Source: Actinomycetota bacterium (GTDB taxonomy: Bacteria > Actinomycetota > Actinomycetes > Mycobacteriales > Micromonosporaceae). From it: a stretch of 44,833 nt of DNA. Below are positions 15,510 to 23,024 of the stretch, piece after piece (position 1 is the first letter of the stretch; the number at the start of each line of letters is the position of its first letter). The stretch is from contig VAWN01000001.1 in NCBI GenBank assembly GCA_005885555.1, forward strand, positions 1 through 44,833. The letters are read 5' to 3'. Below the pieces are notes generated by a model. That model ran no database searches. It was not told the origin of the DNA and was given only the letters and a program-made list of their open reading frames with translations. Made by a program: the position numbers and the translations under genes.

Positions 15510-16376
15510 ATGACTCGACTCGGCCGGATCGCCGTCCTCGGCGCCGCCGGACTGCTGGCCCTCGCGGCCGCCACCGGAGTTGCTTCGGCGTCGACAAAGG
15601 GATCCTCCGCCGCACCCGACGCGGCCCCGGCCGGCGTGCTCGGGTTCTACCACGGCACCAGCTCGGACATCACCCCGGCAGCGGCCAGCGACCTGGTCTA
15701 CCACGGTGGCTTCATCCAGGAGAACCCGCAGGTCTTCCTGGTGTTCTGGGGCAAGCAGTGGACCAGCGACAGGAACGGCGTGCAGTCCTACCTCACGAAG
15801 TTCTTCACCGGACTCGGCCAGTCCAACGACGCCTGGTCGCGGGTGACCTCGCAGTACACCGGCAGGGGGCTGCACCCGACGTTCACCGGCTCGGTGCTCA
15901 AGGGCACCTGGGTCGACAACGCCGCCAACGCACCGGGCAGCATGTCGGCCGGCGCCATCGCCGGTGAGGCCAGGAAGGGCGCGGCGCACTTCAAGGTGTC
16001 CGGGCACAACGTGAACATCATCGTGGTGAGCCCGCACGGTACCCACCCGGACGGCTTCCCGAACGCCGGCTTCTGCGCGTACCACGACGCGACCGGCGGG
16101 CTGCCGTACACGAACATGCCGTACGTCCTGGACGCCGGTACCTCGTGCGGGCAGAACTCGGTCGGCGGCAAGCTCGACGGATTCAGCATCGTCGCCGGGC
16201 ACGAGTACCTCGAAGCGGTCACCGACCCGATCCCGCCGAGCGGCTGGGTCGCCCGCAACGGCGAGGAGAACGCTGACCTCTGCGCGTGGCGGAACCTGCA
16301 CAAGATCACGCTGAACACGGGTTCCTTCGCGGTACAGCCCACCTACAGCAACAAGGTGCACGGCTGCGCCGGCTGA
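15510..16376 (+). CDS. Secreted protein with HExxE motif (putative metallopeptidase-like), 288 aa
   Basis: The ATG at 15510 follows an AAGGGAGA site; the signal peptide is MTRLGRIAVLGAAGLLALAA with cleavage near ASAST. The mature protein contains NPQVFLVFWGKQW, a YHDA segment, NMPYVLDAGTSCGQNS, and the key motif GHEYLEAVTDP (about 231-241), followed by GEENADLC about 20 residues later. I recall this layout from abundant secreted proteins of actinobacteria and fungi, distantly like plant EXORDIUM proteins. The HExxE plus downstream acidic residues suggest a metal site, but catalysis is unproven. A strong hairpin terminator follows 12 bp after the stop. Confidence 0.75.
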   Translation: MTRLGRIAVLGAAGLLALAAATGVASASTKGSSAAPDAAPAGVLGFYHGTSSDITPAAASDLVYHGGFIQENPQVFLVFWGKQWTSDRNGVQSYLTKFFTGLGQSNDAWSRVTSQYTGRGLHPTFTGSVLKGTWVDNAANAPGSMSAGAIAGEARKGAAHFKVSGHNVNIIVVSPHGTHPDGFPNAGFCAYHDATGGLPYTNMPYVLDAGTSCGQNSVGGKLDGFSIVAGHEYLEAVTDPIPPSGWVARNGEENADLCAWRNLHKITLNTGSFAVQPTYSNKVHGCAG

Positions 16377-16388
16377 CGCTCGTTTGAC

Positions 16389-16419
16389 GGAACGGCCCGG
16401 GCCCGGCCCGGGCCGTTCC
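16389..16419 (+). terminator. Perfect 15-bp inverted-repeat terminator
   Basis: GGAACGGCCCGGGCC and its exact reverse complement are separated by one base, 12 bp after the secreted-protein stop. There is no T-run, as is usual in high-G+C actinobacteria. The right-hand GGGCCGTTCCG is repeated at 16459-16469. Confidence 0.75.
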
Positions 16420-16425
16420 GGGTTC

Positions 16426-16445
16426 TTGGCGCTCGCTGCGCTCGC
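16426..16445 (+). repeat. Dispersed GCGCTCGCTGCGCTCGC repeat, distant copy
   Basis: This is identical over 20 bases to copies at 233-252 and 491-510, 16 kb away. It directly follows the terminator hairpin of the secreted HExxE gene, so again at a gene 3' end. Confidence 0.6.
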
Positions 16446-16529
16446 GCGGGCCCGTGGCTCCTCGGGCCGTTCCGCATTGTTGGCGCAAGTTGTGCGACCC
16501 TCGTCTTCCGTCGGTACCGGTGGCTGGCT

Positions 16530-17495
16530 ATGGTCCCGGTCATGCCAAACGTGCGCCGTCGCACGCTGCTCGGCGCGGCGGCCGCCGCCACGCTCGCGGC
16601 CTGCGACAGCGGTCCGGACTACCCGCCGGGGCCGCTGCGCATCGCGTCGGGTGGAGTCGGCGGCGTCTACTACACCTACGCCGAGGGCATGGCGGCGGTG
16701 TACCGCGACGCGCTGCCCGGACTGCGCCCGACGGTACTGACGACGCCGGCGAGCGTGGAGAACCTGCGACTGGTCGCGGCCGGGACGGCGGAGATCGGGT
16801 TCACCACCGCCGACGCGGCGAGCGACGCGTACACCGGTGCGGCGCCGTTCAGCGCACCGCTGCCGGTACAGGCGCTGGGGCGCATCTACGAGAACTACCT
16901 GCACCTGGTGGTACGCGTCGACCGCGGCATCAACGACGTGGCCGAACTGCGCGGCCGGCGGGTGTCGGTGGGCGCACCGGCGTCGGGTACCGAGTTGTTC
17001 GCCACCCGCCTGCTGCCGCTGGCCGGGCTGAACATCGCCCGCGACGTCAGGGCGGAGCGGCTCGCCCCGGACATCGCGGCGGACGCCGTGGCCACCGGGC
17101 GGCTGGACGCGATGTTCTTCTCCGGCGGCATCCCGACCGGGGCGATCGCCAGCCTCACCCGCCATACCGCGATCGCGCTGGTCGAGCTGGGCAGCTACGT
17201 CCCCCGGCTGCGCAGCCTGTACGGCGAGGTCTACGTGGAGCGCACGATCCCGGTGTCCGCGTACGGGCTGGCGGTACCCACCCCGACCGTCGGCGTGGCG
17301 AACTACCTCGTGGTGTCCCGGGCGATGGACGCGCAGGTCGGGTACGCGGTGGTGCGCGCGCTGTTCGAGCACCGCGACCAACTGGCCGCCATGCACCCCG
17401 CGGGCAGCCGGCTGGATCGCGGCTCGGCCGTCAACACCCTTCCGCTGCCGCTGCATCCCGGCGCGGTGCGCTACTACCGGGAGGCGAAGGTCTAG
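16530..17495 (+). CDS. TAXI-family TRAP transporter solute-binding lipoprotein, 321 aa
   Basis: This is an extracytoplasmic binding protein of the TAXI class. The N-terminus has a twin-arginine signal with lipobox (RRRTLLGAAAAATLAAC), so it is probably Tat-exported and lipid-anchored at Cys. The mature part starts PLRIASGGVGGVYYTYAEG, the TAXI signature, followed by TTPASVENLRLVAAGTAEIG and GRIYENYLHLVVR. No TRAP membrane subunits (fused DctQM) lie next to it. Instead the neighbour is a convergent two-component system, so the protein may be a sensor co-receptor rather than a transporter part, as I recall for other actinobacterial loci. An ATG at 16542 is an alternative start. The 3' end overlaps the kinase gene by 65 bp. 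Confidence 0.85.
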   Translation: MVPVMPNVRRRTLLGAAAAATLAACDSGPDYPPGPLRIASGGVGGVYYTYAEGMAAVYRDALPGLRPTVLTTPASVENLRLVAAGTAEIGFTTADAASDAYTGAAPFSAPLPVQALGRIYENYLHLVVRVDRGINDVAELRGRRVSVGAPASGTELFATRLLPLAGLNIARDVRAERLAPDIAADAVATGRLDAMFFSGGIPTGAIASLTRHTAIALVELGSYVPRLRSLYGEVYVERTIPVSAYGLAVPTPTVGVANYLVVSRAMDAQVGYAVVRALFEHRDQLAAMHPAGSRLDRGSAVNTLPLPLHPGAVRYYREAKV

Positions 17496-18897
17496 CGCCG
17501 TTGTCGCGGGCGGGCCCGCCGTTGGGCGGCACGGCCGGGAAGCGCAGCCGCGCGTCGAGGCCGCGCGGGTCGGCGGCGAGCAGTTCCAGGTCGCCACCCG
17601 AGGCGGTCACCAGTACCGTCGCGATCGGCAGCCCGAGCCCGCTGCCGTCGACGTTCTGCGCGTCCGGTGCCCGCCAGAAGCGTTCGGTCGCCTGGCGCCG
17701 CAACGCGTCCGCGAGGCCGGGTCCGTCGTCGACCACGCGCAGCTCCACCCGGTCGCCGTCGGGTACCACGGTGACCTCGACCGTCGCGTCCGGCCCGGAG
17801 AACTTGAGCGCATTGTCGATGAGCGCGTCCAGCGCCTGCCCGACCGCCGTAGGTACCGCGTGCACCGGCGCGCTACCGGAACCGTTGCGGCGCAACGTGA
17901 TGCCGCGTTCCCGGGCCAGCGGCTGCCAGGCGGCCACCCGCTCGTCCGCCGTCACGGCCGCGTCCTCGACCTCCACGTGGTACCGGCCGCGCTCCGCCCT
18001 GGCCAGCGCGAGCAGACCGTCACAGATGCGGCGCAGCCGGTCGGCCTCCTCCAGCGCGAGCCGGTGCTCGTCGCCGCCGGCCGGGTCGGTGATGAAGGTA
18101 CCGAGCTCCTCGACCCGCAACCGCAGTGCTGTCAACGGATTGCGCAGCTGGTGGCTGGCCTGTGCGACGAACGCGCGCTGCCGGTCCAGCGCGTCGGTCA
18201 CGTCGTCGGCCATCGTGTTGAACGAGCGGGCGAGGCGCCGCAGCTCGGGCGGTCCGACACCGGACGGTACCCGCGCGTCCAGCGCTCCGGCACTGATCCG
18301 GTGTGCCGCGTCGTCGAGCTGCCCGACCGGGCGCAGGATCCAGCGCGCCAGCACGGCGGCGACGGCGACGAACACCACCCCGGCGACCAGCCCGCCGCCG
18401 GCTATCGCCACCCAGGCGCGATCGATCGACGCCTGTAACTTGTCCACCGGGGACAGCGTGAGGACCGCGCCGACCACCTCGCCGGCGGTGGTCACCGGTA
18501 CCGCGATGGCCAGGCGCGCGTGCCGCCACGGCCAGACGGTGCGGCCGGCGCCGACCCGCTCGCCGGCCAGCGCCTGGTTGAGCCAGCCGCGCACCTGCGG
18601 GGTGCCGAACACCTGCGGGTCGCCGGTCGACGCGACCAGCCTGCCGTCCCGGTCGGCCACCGCGGCGGTGATGCCGAACAGGTCGTAGTACCGGTCCAGC
18701 TCGTCGGTCAGCGTCTGCGTCTCACCGGTGCGCAACGCCGGGTCGGCCAGCGACGCGAGGCGCGCGGCGTCGGCGTTGCGGTCGATGACCACGGCCTGCG
18801 TCCGGCTCGCCGCCACGTTGGCGGCCAGCGGGATCTCCAGTGCCAGCAGCACCAGGGTGAGCAGGACCAGATAGGTGGCGACCAGCCGGTACCGCAT
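17431..18897 (-). CDS. Sensor histidine kinase, 488 aa
   Basis: This is the membrane sensor of a two-component system with the OmpR-type regulator directly upstream (2 bp gap). TM1 is RLVATYLVLLTLVLLALEI (about 4-22); a periplasmic sensor of about 130 residues follows, then TM2 (WVAIAGGGLVAGVVFVAVAA) and HAMP (RPVGQLDDAAHRISAG). The phospho-acceptor His is in QASHQLRNPLTALRL, the N-box in LIDNALKFSG, G1 in DDGPGLAD and G2 in GSGLGLPIA. The C-terminal tail (GGPARDNGARPSPPG onward) is low-complexity and encoded opposite the end of the TAXI gene; a shorter ancestral C-terminus is likely. The TAXI protein next door is a plausible ligand-presenting partner. Confidence 0.92.
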   Translation of the reverse strand: MRYRLVATYLVLLTLVLLALEIPLAANVAASRTQAVVIDRNADAARLASLADPALRTGETQTLTDELDRYYDLFGITAAVADRDGRLVASTGDPQVFGTPQVRGWLNQALAGERVGAGRTVWPWRHARLAIAVPVTTAGEVVGAVLTLSPVDKLQASIDRAWVAIAGGGLVAGVVFVAVAAVLARWILRPVGQLDDAAHRISAGALDARVPSGVGPPELRRLARSFNTMADDVTDALDRQRAFVAQASHQLRNPLTALRLRVEELGTFITDPAGGDEHRLALEEADRLRRICDGLLALARAERGRYHVEVEDAAVTADERVAAWQPLARERGITLRRNGSGSAPVHAVPTAVGQALDALIDNALKFSGPDATVEVTVVPDGDRVELRVVDDGPGLADALRRQATERFWRAPDAQNVDGSGLGLPIATVLVTASGGDLELLAADPRGLDARLRFPAVPPNGGPARDNGARPSPPGSSAPRRDAAAAEGC

Positions 18898-18899
18898 CG

Positions 18900-19559
18900 T
18901 CAGCGGTCCGTGCGCAACCGGTAGCCGACCCCGCGGACGGTCTGCACCAGCGCCGGATCGCCCAGCTTCCCGCGCAGCGACGCGACGTGTACCTCCACGG
19001 TGTGCGGGCTGCCCACCCACGTGGTCTGCCACACGTCGGCGAGCAGCTGGTCGCGGGTGACCACCGCGCCGGCCCGGCGGGCGAGCGCGGCCAGCAGGTC
19101 GTACTCCTTGCGGGTCAACGAGATCTCGGTGCCGTCGGAGGTGACCCGGTGCGCGTCCAGGTCGATGGTCAGCGGACCGACCGTCACCGCGCCCTGCCGC
19201 GCCGCCGACCGGGCCGCCCGGCGCATCACCGCATCGATGCGGGCCTGCAGCTCGGCCATGCCGAACGGCTTCACGACGTAGTCGTCGGCGCCGATGCGCA
19301 GGCCGGCGATCCGGTCGCGCTCCTCGGCCCGCGCGGTCACCGCGATGATAGCCACGTCGCCGCGGCGGCGCAGCTCCCGGCAGACCTCCAGGCCGTCGCC
19401 GTCGGGCAGGCCCAGGTCGAGCAGGACGAGGTCGACCGGCGGCGCGGCCAGCGCCTCCGCCGCGGTGCCGGCGCGCAGCAGGTCGTACCCGCGCCGGCGC
19501 AGCGCGGTCTCCAGCGCGCCGGCCACCCGGACGTCGTCCTCGACCAGCAGAACCCGCAC
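18900..19559 (-). CDS. OmpR-family response regulator, 219 aa
   Basis: Receiver domain residues are intact: acidic pocket EDD (7-9), phospho-acceptor D48 in LLDLGLPDGDG, the switch Thr in VTARA and Lys in VKPFG. The C-terminal winged helix contains LTRKEYDLLAALARRAGAVV, and SPHTVEVHVASLRGKLG as the recognition helix with RGVGYRL at the end. GTG 19559 is the start; a -10 hexamer 6 bp upstream suggests a leaderless mRNA. TGA is 2 bp from the kinase ATG. An 11-bp-spaced direct repeat upstream is a candidate autoregulatory site. Likely targets are the kinase-regulator operon and perhaps the TAXI gene. Confidence 0.93.
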   Translation of the reverse strand: MRVLLVEDDVRVAGALETALRRRGYDLLRAGTAAEALAAPPVDLVLLDLGLPDGDGLEVCRELRRRGDVAIIAVTARAEERDRIAGLRIGADDYVVKPFGMAELQARIDAVMRRAARSAARQGAVTVGPLTIDLDAHRVTSDGTEISLTRKEYDLLAALARRAGAVVTRDQLLADVWQTTWVGSPHTVEVHVASLRGKLGDPALVQTVRGVGYRLRTDR

Positions 19560-19565
19560 CGTCGC

Positions 19566-19571
19566 AGCATA
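19566..19571 (-). promoter_or_regulatory. -10 hexamer (TATGCT) of a probably leaderless regulator mRNA
   Basis: On the minus strand TATGCT ends 6 bp before the GTG at 19559, so the transcript would begin at the start codon. No Shine-Dalgarno sequence is visible. Confidence 0.45.
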
Positions 19572-19605
19572 AGCGGGCGAACCTCACCGGCGTACCCGCC
19601 GCCGC

Positions 19606-19623
19606 CGCAAGAGTCACGCAAGA
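19606..19623 (-). promoter_or_regulatory. Direct repeat TCTTGCG-N4-TCTTGCG, candidate response-regulator site
   Basis: Two identical heptamers lie exactly 11 bp apart (one helical turn), the arrangement bound by OmpR/PhoB-type dimers. The site is centred about 55 bp upstream of the regulator start, upstream of the -10, a position suited to activation. Confidence 0.5.
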
Positions 19624-19654
19624 ATCGCCGTACAACTGCGGGCGGTGGGCGGGG

Positions 19655-20347
19655 TCAGACCCCCAGGTACGCCGCGCGTACCCGGGGGTCCGCCGCCAGT
19701 TCCGCGGCCTTGCCGGTCACCGTGATCCGGCCGTTCTCCAGAACGTAGGCGCGCTGCGCCACCTCCAGGGCGTGGCCGGCGTCCTGCTCGACGAGCAGGA
19801 TCCCGGTACCCTCGGCGGCCACCTGACCGAGCCGCGCCATGATCTCCTCGACGATCACCGGGGCCAGGCCCAGGGACAGCTCGTCGATGAGCAGGAAGTC
19901 CGGCCGGCCCATCAACGCCCGCGCGATCGCGCACATCTGCTGCTCGCCGCCGGACATCGAACCGGCCACCTGGTCCAGCCGCTCGTGCAGGCGCGGGAAC
20001 AGTTCCAGCACGGTACCCATGTCCTCGTTGCGCGCCCGCCACCCGCCCAGCCGCAGGTTGTCGCGGACGCTGAGCCCGGGGAAGAGCCGGCGGCCCTCGG
20101 GCACGTGGGCGATCCCGGCGCGGGCGATGGTCTCGATCGGCGCGTTGGTCAGGTCGCGGCCGTCCATGCGGACCGCGCCGCGGCTGACCCGGACCATGCC
20201 GGTGGCCGCGCGCAGCAGCGTGGACTTTCCGGCGCCGTTGGGGCCGATGAGCGCGGCGATGTCGCCGCGCGCCACCGACACCGAGACGCCGTGCAGGACC
20301 GGTACCCGGCCGTATCCGGCGTGCAGGTCCTCGACGACGAGCGTCAC
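19655..20347 (-). CDS. livF: Branched-chain amino acid-type ABC ATPase LivF, 230 aa
   Basis: This is one of two nucleotide-binding subunits of a HAAT-type importer. Walker A is GPNGAGKST, the signature is MSGGEQQM, Walker B is FLLIDELSLGLAP and the H-loop region reads LLVEQDAGHAL (Gln-Asp in place of His, as typical of LivF). AHVPEGRRLFPGLSV is the characteristic LivF segment. GTG 20347 overlaps the livG stop (GTGA). It is the last gene of the livKHMGF operon. Confidence 0.9.
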   Translation of the reverse strand: MTLVVEDLHAGYGRVPVLHGVSVSVARGDIAALIGPNGAGKSTLLRAATGMVRVSRGAVRMDGRDLTNAPIETIARAGIAHVPEGRRLFPGLSVRDNLRLGGWRARNEDMGTVLELFPRLHERLDQVAGSMSGGEQQMCAIARALMGRPDFLLIDELSLGLAPVIVEEIMARLGQVAAEGTGILLVEQDAGHALEVAQRAYVLENGRITVTGKAAELAADPRVRAAYLGV

Positions 20348-21096
20348 CGCAGTTCCTCCTTTGCCCGCTTGGCGAACCGGCTGCCGAGGTATGCCTCGAT
20401 GACCCGCTCGTCGGACAGCACCGTCGCCGGCTCGCCCCGGGTCAGCACCTCGCCGTGGTGCAGCACGAGCACCTCGTCGGCGACCGCGGTGATGGCGTGG
20501 ATGACGTGCTCCACCATCATCAGCGCGAGCCCGTCGCGGCGCAGCGAGTCGATCAGCGCGAGCGCCGGGTCTATCTCACCGGGCCGCAGCCCGGCGAGCA
20601 CCTCGTCGAGCAGCAGTACCCGTGGCCGCAGCGCCAGCGCCTTGGCCAGTTCCAGCCGCCGGGCGTCGGCGACCGACAGCTCGGTGGGGGACAGCCGCGC
20701 GGCACCGGCCAGGCCCACCCGGTCCAGCGTCTCCATGGCCGCCTGCCGGGACGCGTGGACGGTGTGCCGCTGCCCGGTGAACATCGCCGCCACGGTCACG
20801 TTGTCCAGCACCGTCATCCCGCGGAACGGCTTGACGATCTGGAAGGTGCGGGCCACCCCGGCGTGCGCCACCCGCCACGGTTTGGCCCCGGTCAGGTCGG
20901 CGCCGTCGACGACCACCCGGCCCGAGGTCGGGCGGATGTGCCCGGTCAACAGGTTGATGGCGGTGGACTTCCCGGCGCCGTTGGGGCCGATGACCCCGAG
21001 CAGCCGGCCGGCGTACAGGTCGAGGTCGAGCGCCTTGACCGCCTGCAGGCCGCCGAACCGCTTCGACAGCCCGCGCGCCTGCATCACCGCGGTCAT
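20344..21096 (-). CDS. livG: Branched-chain amino acid-type ABC ATPase LivG, 250 aa
   Basis: ATG 21096 overlaps the livM stop (ATGA). Walker A is GPNGAGKST, GVARTFQIVKPFRGMTV is the LivG-type Q-loop region, Walker B is VLLLDEVLAGL and the H-loop is MMVEHVIHAI. The ABC signature is unusual: LSVADARRLELAKALA instead of the LSYGQQRRLE of LivG, and Val replaces the Pro usual after the Walker B Glu. I recall an actinobacterial LivG subgroup with LSVADRKRLE, so this is probably a functional variant, with the canonical LSGGQ supplied by LivF. Confidence 0.88.
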   Translation of the reverse strand: MTAVMQARGLSKRFGGLQAVKALDLDLYAGRLLGVIGPNGAGKSTAINLLTGHIRPTSGRVVVDGADLTGAKPWRVAHAGVARTFQIVKPFRGMTVLDNVTVAAMFTGQRHTVHASRQAAMETLDRVGLAGAARLSPTELSVADARRLELAKALALRPRVLLLDEVLAGLRPGEIDPALALIDSLRRDGLALMMVEHVIHAITAVADEVLVLHHGEVLTRGEPATVLSDERVIEAYLGSRFAKRAKEELR

Positions 21097-22136
21097 AGCC
21101 GGTACCGCCGCACGTTGTCCAGCAACGAGAACCGTCGTGTCTTCACCGCGTCGCCGAGGTAGTTCACGAAACCCTGCGGCAGCAGCACGACGGTCACGAT
21201 GATGAGCGCGCCGAGGATGAAGGTGTGCGCGTTGGTGTAGTTCTCCCGCAGCCACTCGGACATGTACTGCACCGCGATCGCGCCGAGGATCGGCCCGAGC
21301 ACCGTGCCCGCCCCGCCGATCATCACCATGATGACGGCGAGTTCGGTGATGCTCGTGTCGAACGACGGGTCCGGGTAGATGGCCTGGATCCGGAACGCCT
21401 GCGCGGAACCCACCACCCCGGTCAGGGTGGCGGCGAGGGTGAACGCCAGCGTCTTGGTGCGCGTGGTGTTGATGCCCATCGCGGCCGCGGCTTCCTCGTC
21501 CTGGTTCACCGCACGCAACGCGTACCCGGCACGGGACCGCGACACCGCGAGCGCGACGGCGACGACCGCGGCGGCGATGAGCAGGAACAGGATGTAGAAC
21601 CCGTCGTTGCCCAGCCACCGGGTCGGCGCGTCCGGACCGAGCGTCGGGATGGTCAGTCCGCCACCGCCACCGGTCGCCCGCGGCAGGTTCAGCACCACCT
21701 CGCGCAGTCCTTCCGCGACACCGAGGGTGGCGATGGCGAAGTAGTGGCCTTTCAGGCGCAGCAACGGTACCCCGACGAACGCCGCGAACAGTCCCGCCAC
21801 GAGTCCGGACAGCACCAGCGACAGCCAGAACGACAGGTGCAGGTGGTACATGCACAGCGCGGTGACGTAGGCGCCCAGGCCGAAGAAGCCGACCTGGCCG
21901 AACCACGGGTACCCGGTGAACCCGCCGATCAGGTTCCACGCGGTGGCCAGCGCGACGAACATGAACACCGTGCCGACCACGCGCTCCTGTGCGGTGTACA
22001 GCTGGGTCTGCAGCGCGATCCCGCCGAGGGTACCGGCGGCGAGCAGTACCCACGGCGCGGACCGGCGCCACCACGGCGCGACCGCGGGGACGACGGTCGT
22101 GGTGCGCGGTGGCGCCGGAGCATCCACAGTGGACAT
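21093..22136 (-). CDS. livM: Branched-chain amino acid-type ABC permease LivM, 347 aa
   Basis: This is a membrane-spanning subunit with about ten helices. Family landmarks are WNLIGGFTGYPWFGQVGFFG near the N-terminus (the LivM GYxGxxSxGHAAFFGxGAY region), GHYFAIATLGVAE, and the coupling-helix EAA-like segment RSRAGYALRAVNQDEEAAAA. ITELAVIMVMIGGAGTVLGP near the C-terminus is typical. ATG 22136 abuts the livH stop with no gap, and its own stop overlaps livG. Confidence 0.9.
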   Translation of the reverse strand: MSTVDAPAPPRTTTVVPAVAPWWRRSAPWVLLAAGTLGGIALQTQLYTAQERVVGTVFMFVALATAWNLIGGFTGYPWFGQVGFFGLGAYVTALCMYHLHLSFWLSLVLSGLVAGLFAAFVGVPLLRLKGHYFAIATLGVAEGLREVVLNLPRATGGGGGLTIPTLGPDAPTRWLGNDGFYILFLLIAAAVVAVALAVSRSRAGYALRAVNQDEEAAAAMGINTTRTKTLAFTLAATLTGVVGSAQAFRIQAIYPDPSFDTSITELAVIMVMIGGAGTVLGPILGAIAVQYMSEWLRENYTNAHTFILGALIIVTVVLLPQGFVNYLGDAVKTRRFSLLDNVRRYRL

Positions 22137-23024
22137 TCAGACCTCCACCCGGCTCGCGTAGAACGCCTTACCGGCGATGCCCTGCGGCCGCACCGCGAGC
22201 AGCACGACGAGCAGCGCGAAGGCGACCGCGTTGACCATCGTGCCGGACAGCAGCTGACTGCCCCAGCTCATCACCACACCGAGCACCAGGCCGCCGTACA
22301 GCGCGCCCCACATGTTGCCCAGCCCGCCGAGTACCGCGACGACGAAGCTGAACAGCGTGAAGGATCTGGCGTCGGCCGGCGAGAACGTGCGTACCGCGCC
22401 CTCCGCCGCACCGGCCGCACCGGCCATCGCGGCGGCGATGCCGAACGTCAGCGCATACACGTGCCGCGCCTTGACCCCCATCAGCCGGGCCGCGCCGCGG
22501 TCCATGCCGGTGGCGAGGATCGACAGTCCGGTACGGGTACGGCGCATGAAGTACACCAGTGCCACGGTCACCGCGACGGCGAGCAGCGCGGCGATCAGCT
22601 TCCCGTACGGGATGCGGATGTCACCGGGCAGCCGCAACGAGTCCTGCGCGTAGCCGGTCGGGATCGACTGGTAGTCCGGGGTGAACCAGACCCGCAACAG
22701 GTTCTCCAGCACCATCTCCAGCCCGAAGGTGAGGATCAGCGTGATGAAGATGGGTGCGTTGACGACGAGGTTCACCAGGTACCGCTGGATGAGGTACCCG
22801 AGCGCGAACAGCACCGCGGCGGCCGGCACCATGCTGACGAACGGGTCGAGCCCGAGCGCGTCGTGCAGTTCCAGTGCCACGTAGGCACCGCCCAGCACGA
22901 AGGCGCCGTGCGCGAGGTTCACCACGTTCATCACCCCCCACACGAGGGAGAAGCCGACCGCCACCAGGGCGAGCAACCCGCCCTGGAGGAGGCCGTACAG
23001 CGTGGCTTGGACGAACTGTGTCAT
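22137..23024 (-). CDS. livH: Branched-chain amino acid-type ABC permease LivH, 295 aa
   Basis: ATG 23024 (MTQFVQATLYGLLQGGLLAL) is chosen because it overlaps the livK stop as ATGA; the longer start at 23075 would run into livK. Helices span most of the protein. VMNVVNLAHGAFVLGGAYVA is the LivH hallmark, and the coupling region reads RTRTGLSILATGMDRGAARL. FVVAVLGGLGNMWGALYGGL matches the conserved C-terminal helix pair. It pairs with LivM to form the transmembrane channel. Confidence 0.9.
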   Translation of the reverse strand: MTQFVQATLYGLLQGGLLALVAVGFSLVWGVMNVVNLAHGAFVLGGAYVALELHDALGLDPFVSMVPAAAVLFALGYLIQRYLVNLVVNAPIFITLILTFGLEMVLENLLRVWFTPDYQSIPTGYAQDSLRLPGDIRIPYGKLIAALLAVAVTVALVYFMRRTRTGLSILATGMDRGAARLMGVKARHVYALTFGIAAAMAGAAGAAEGAVRTFSPADARSFTLFSFVVAVLGGLGNMWGALYGGLVLGVVMSWGSQLLSGTMVNAVAFALLVVLLAVRPQGIAGKAFYASRVEV

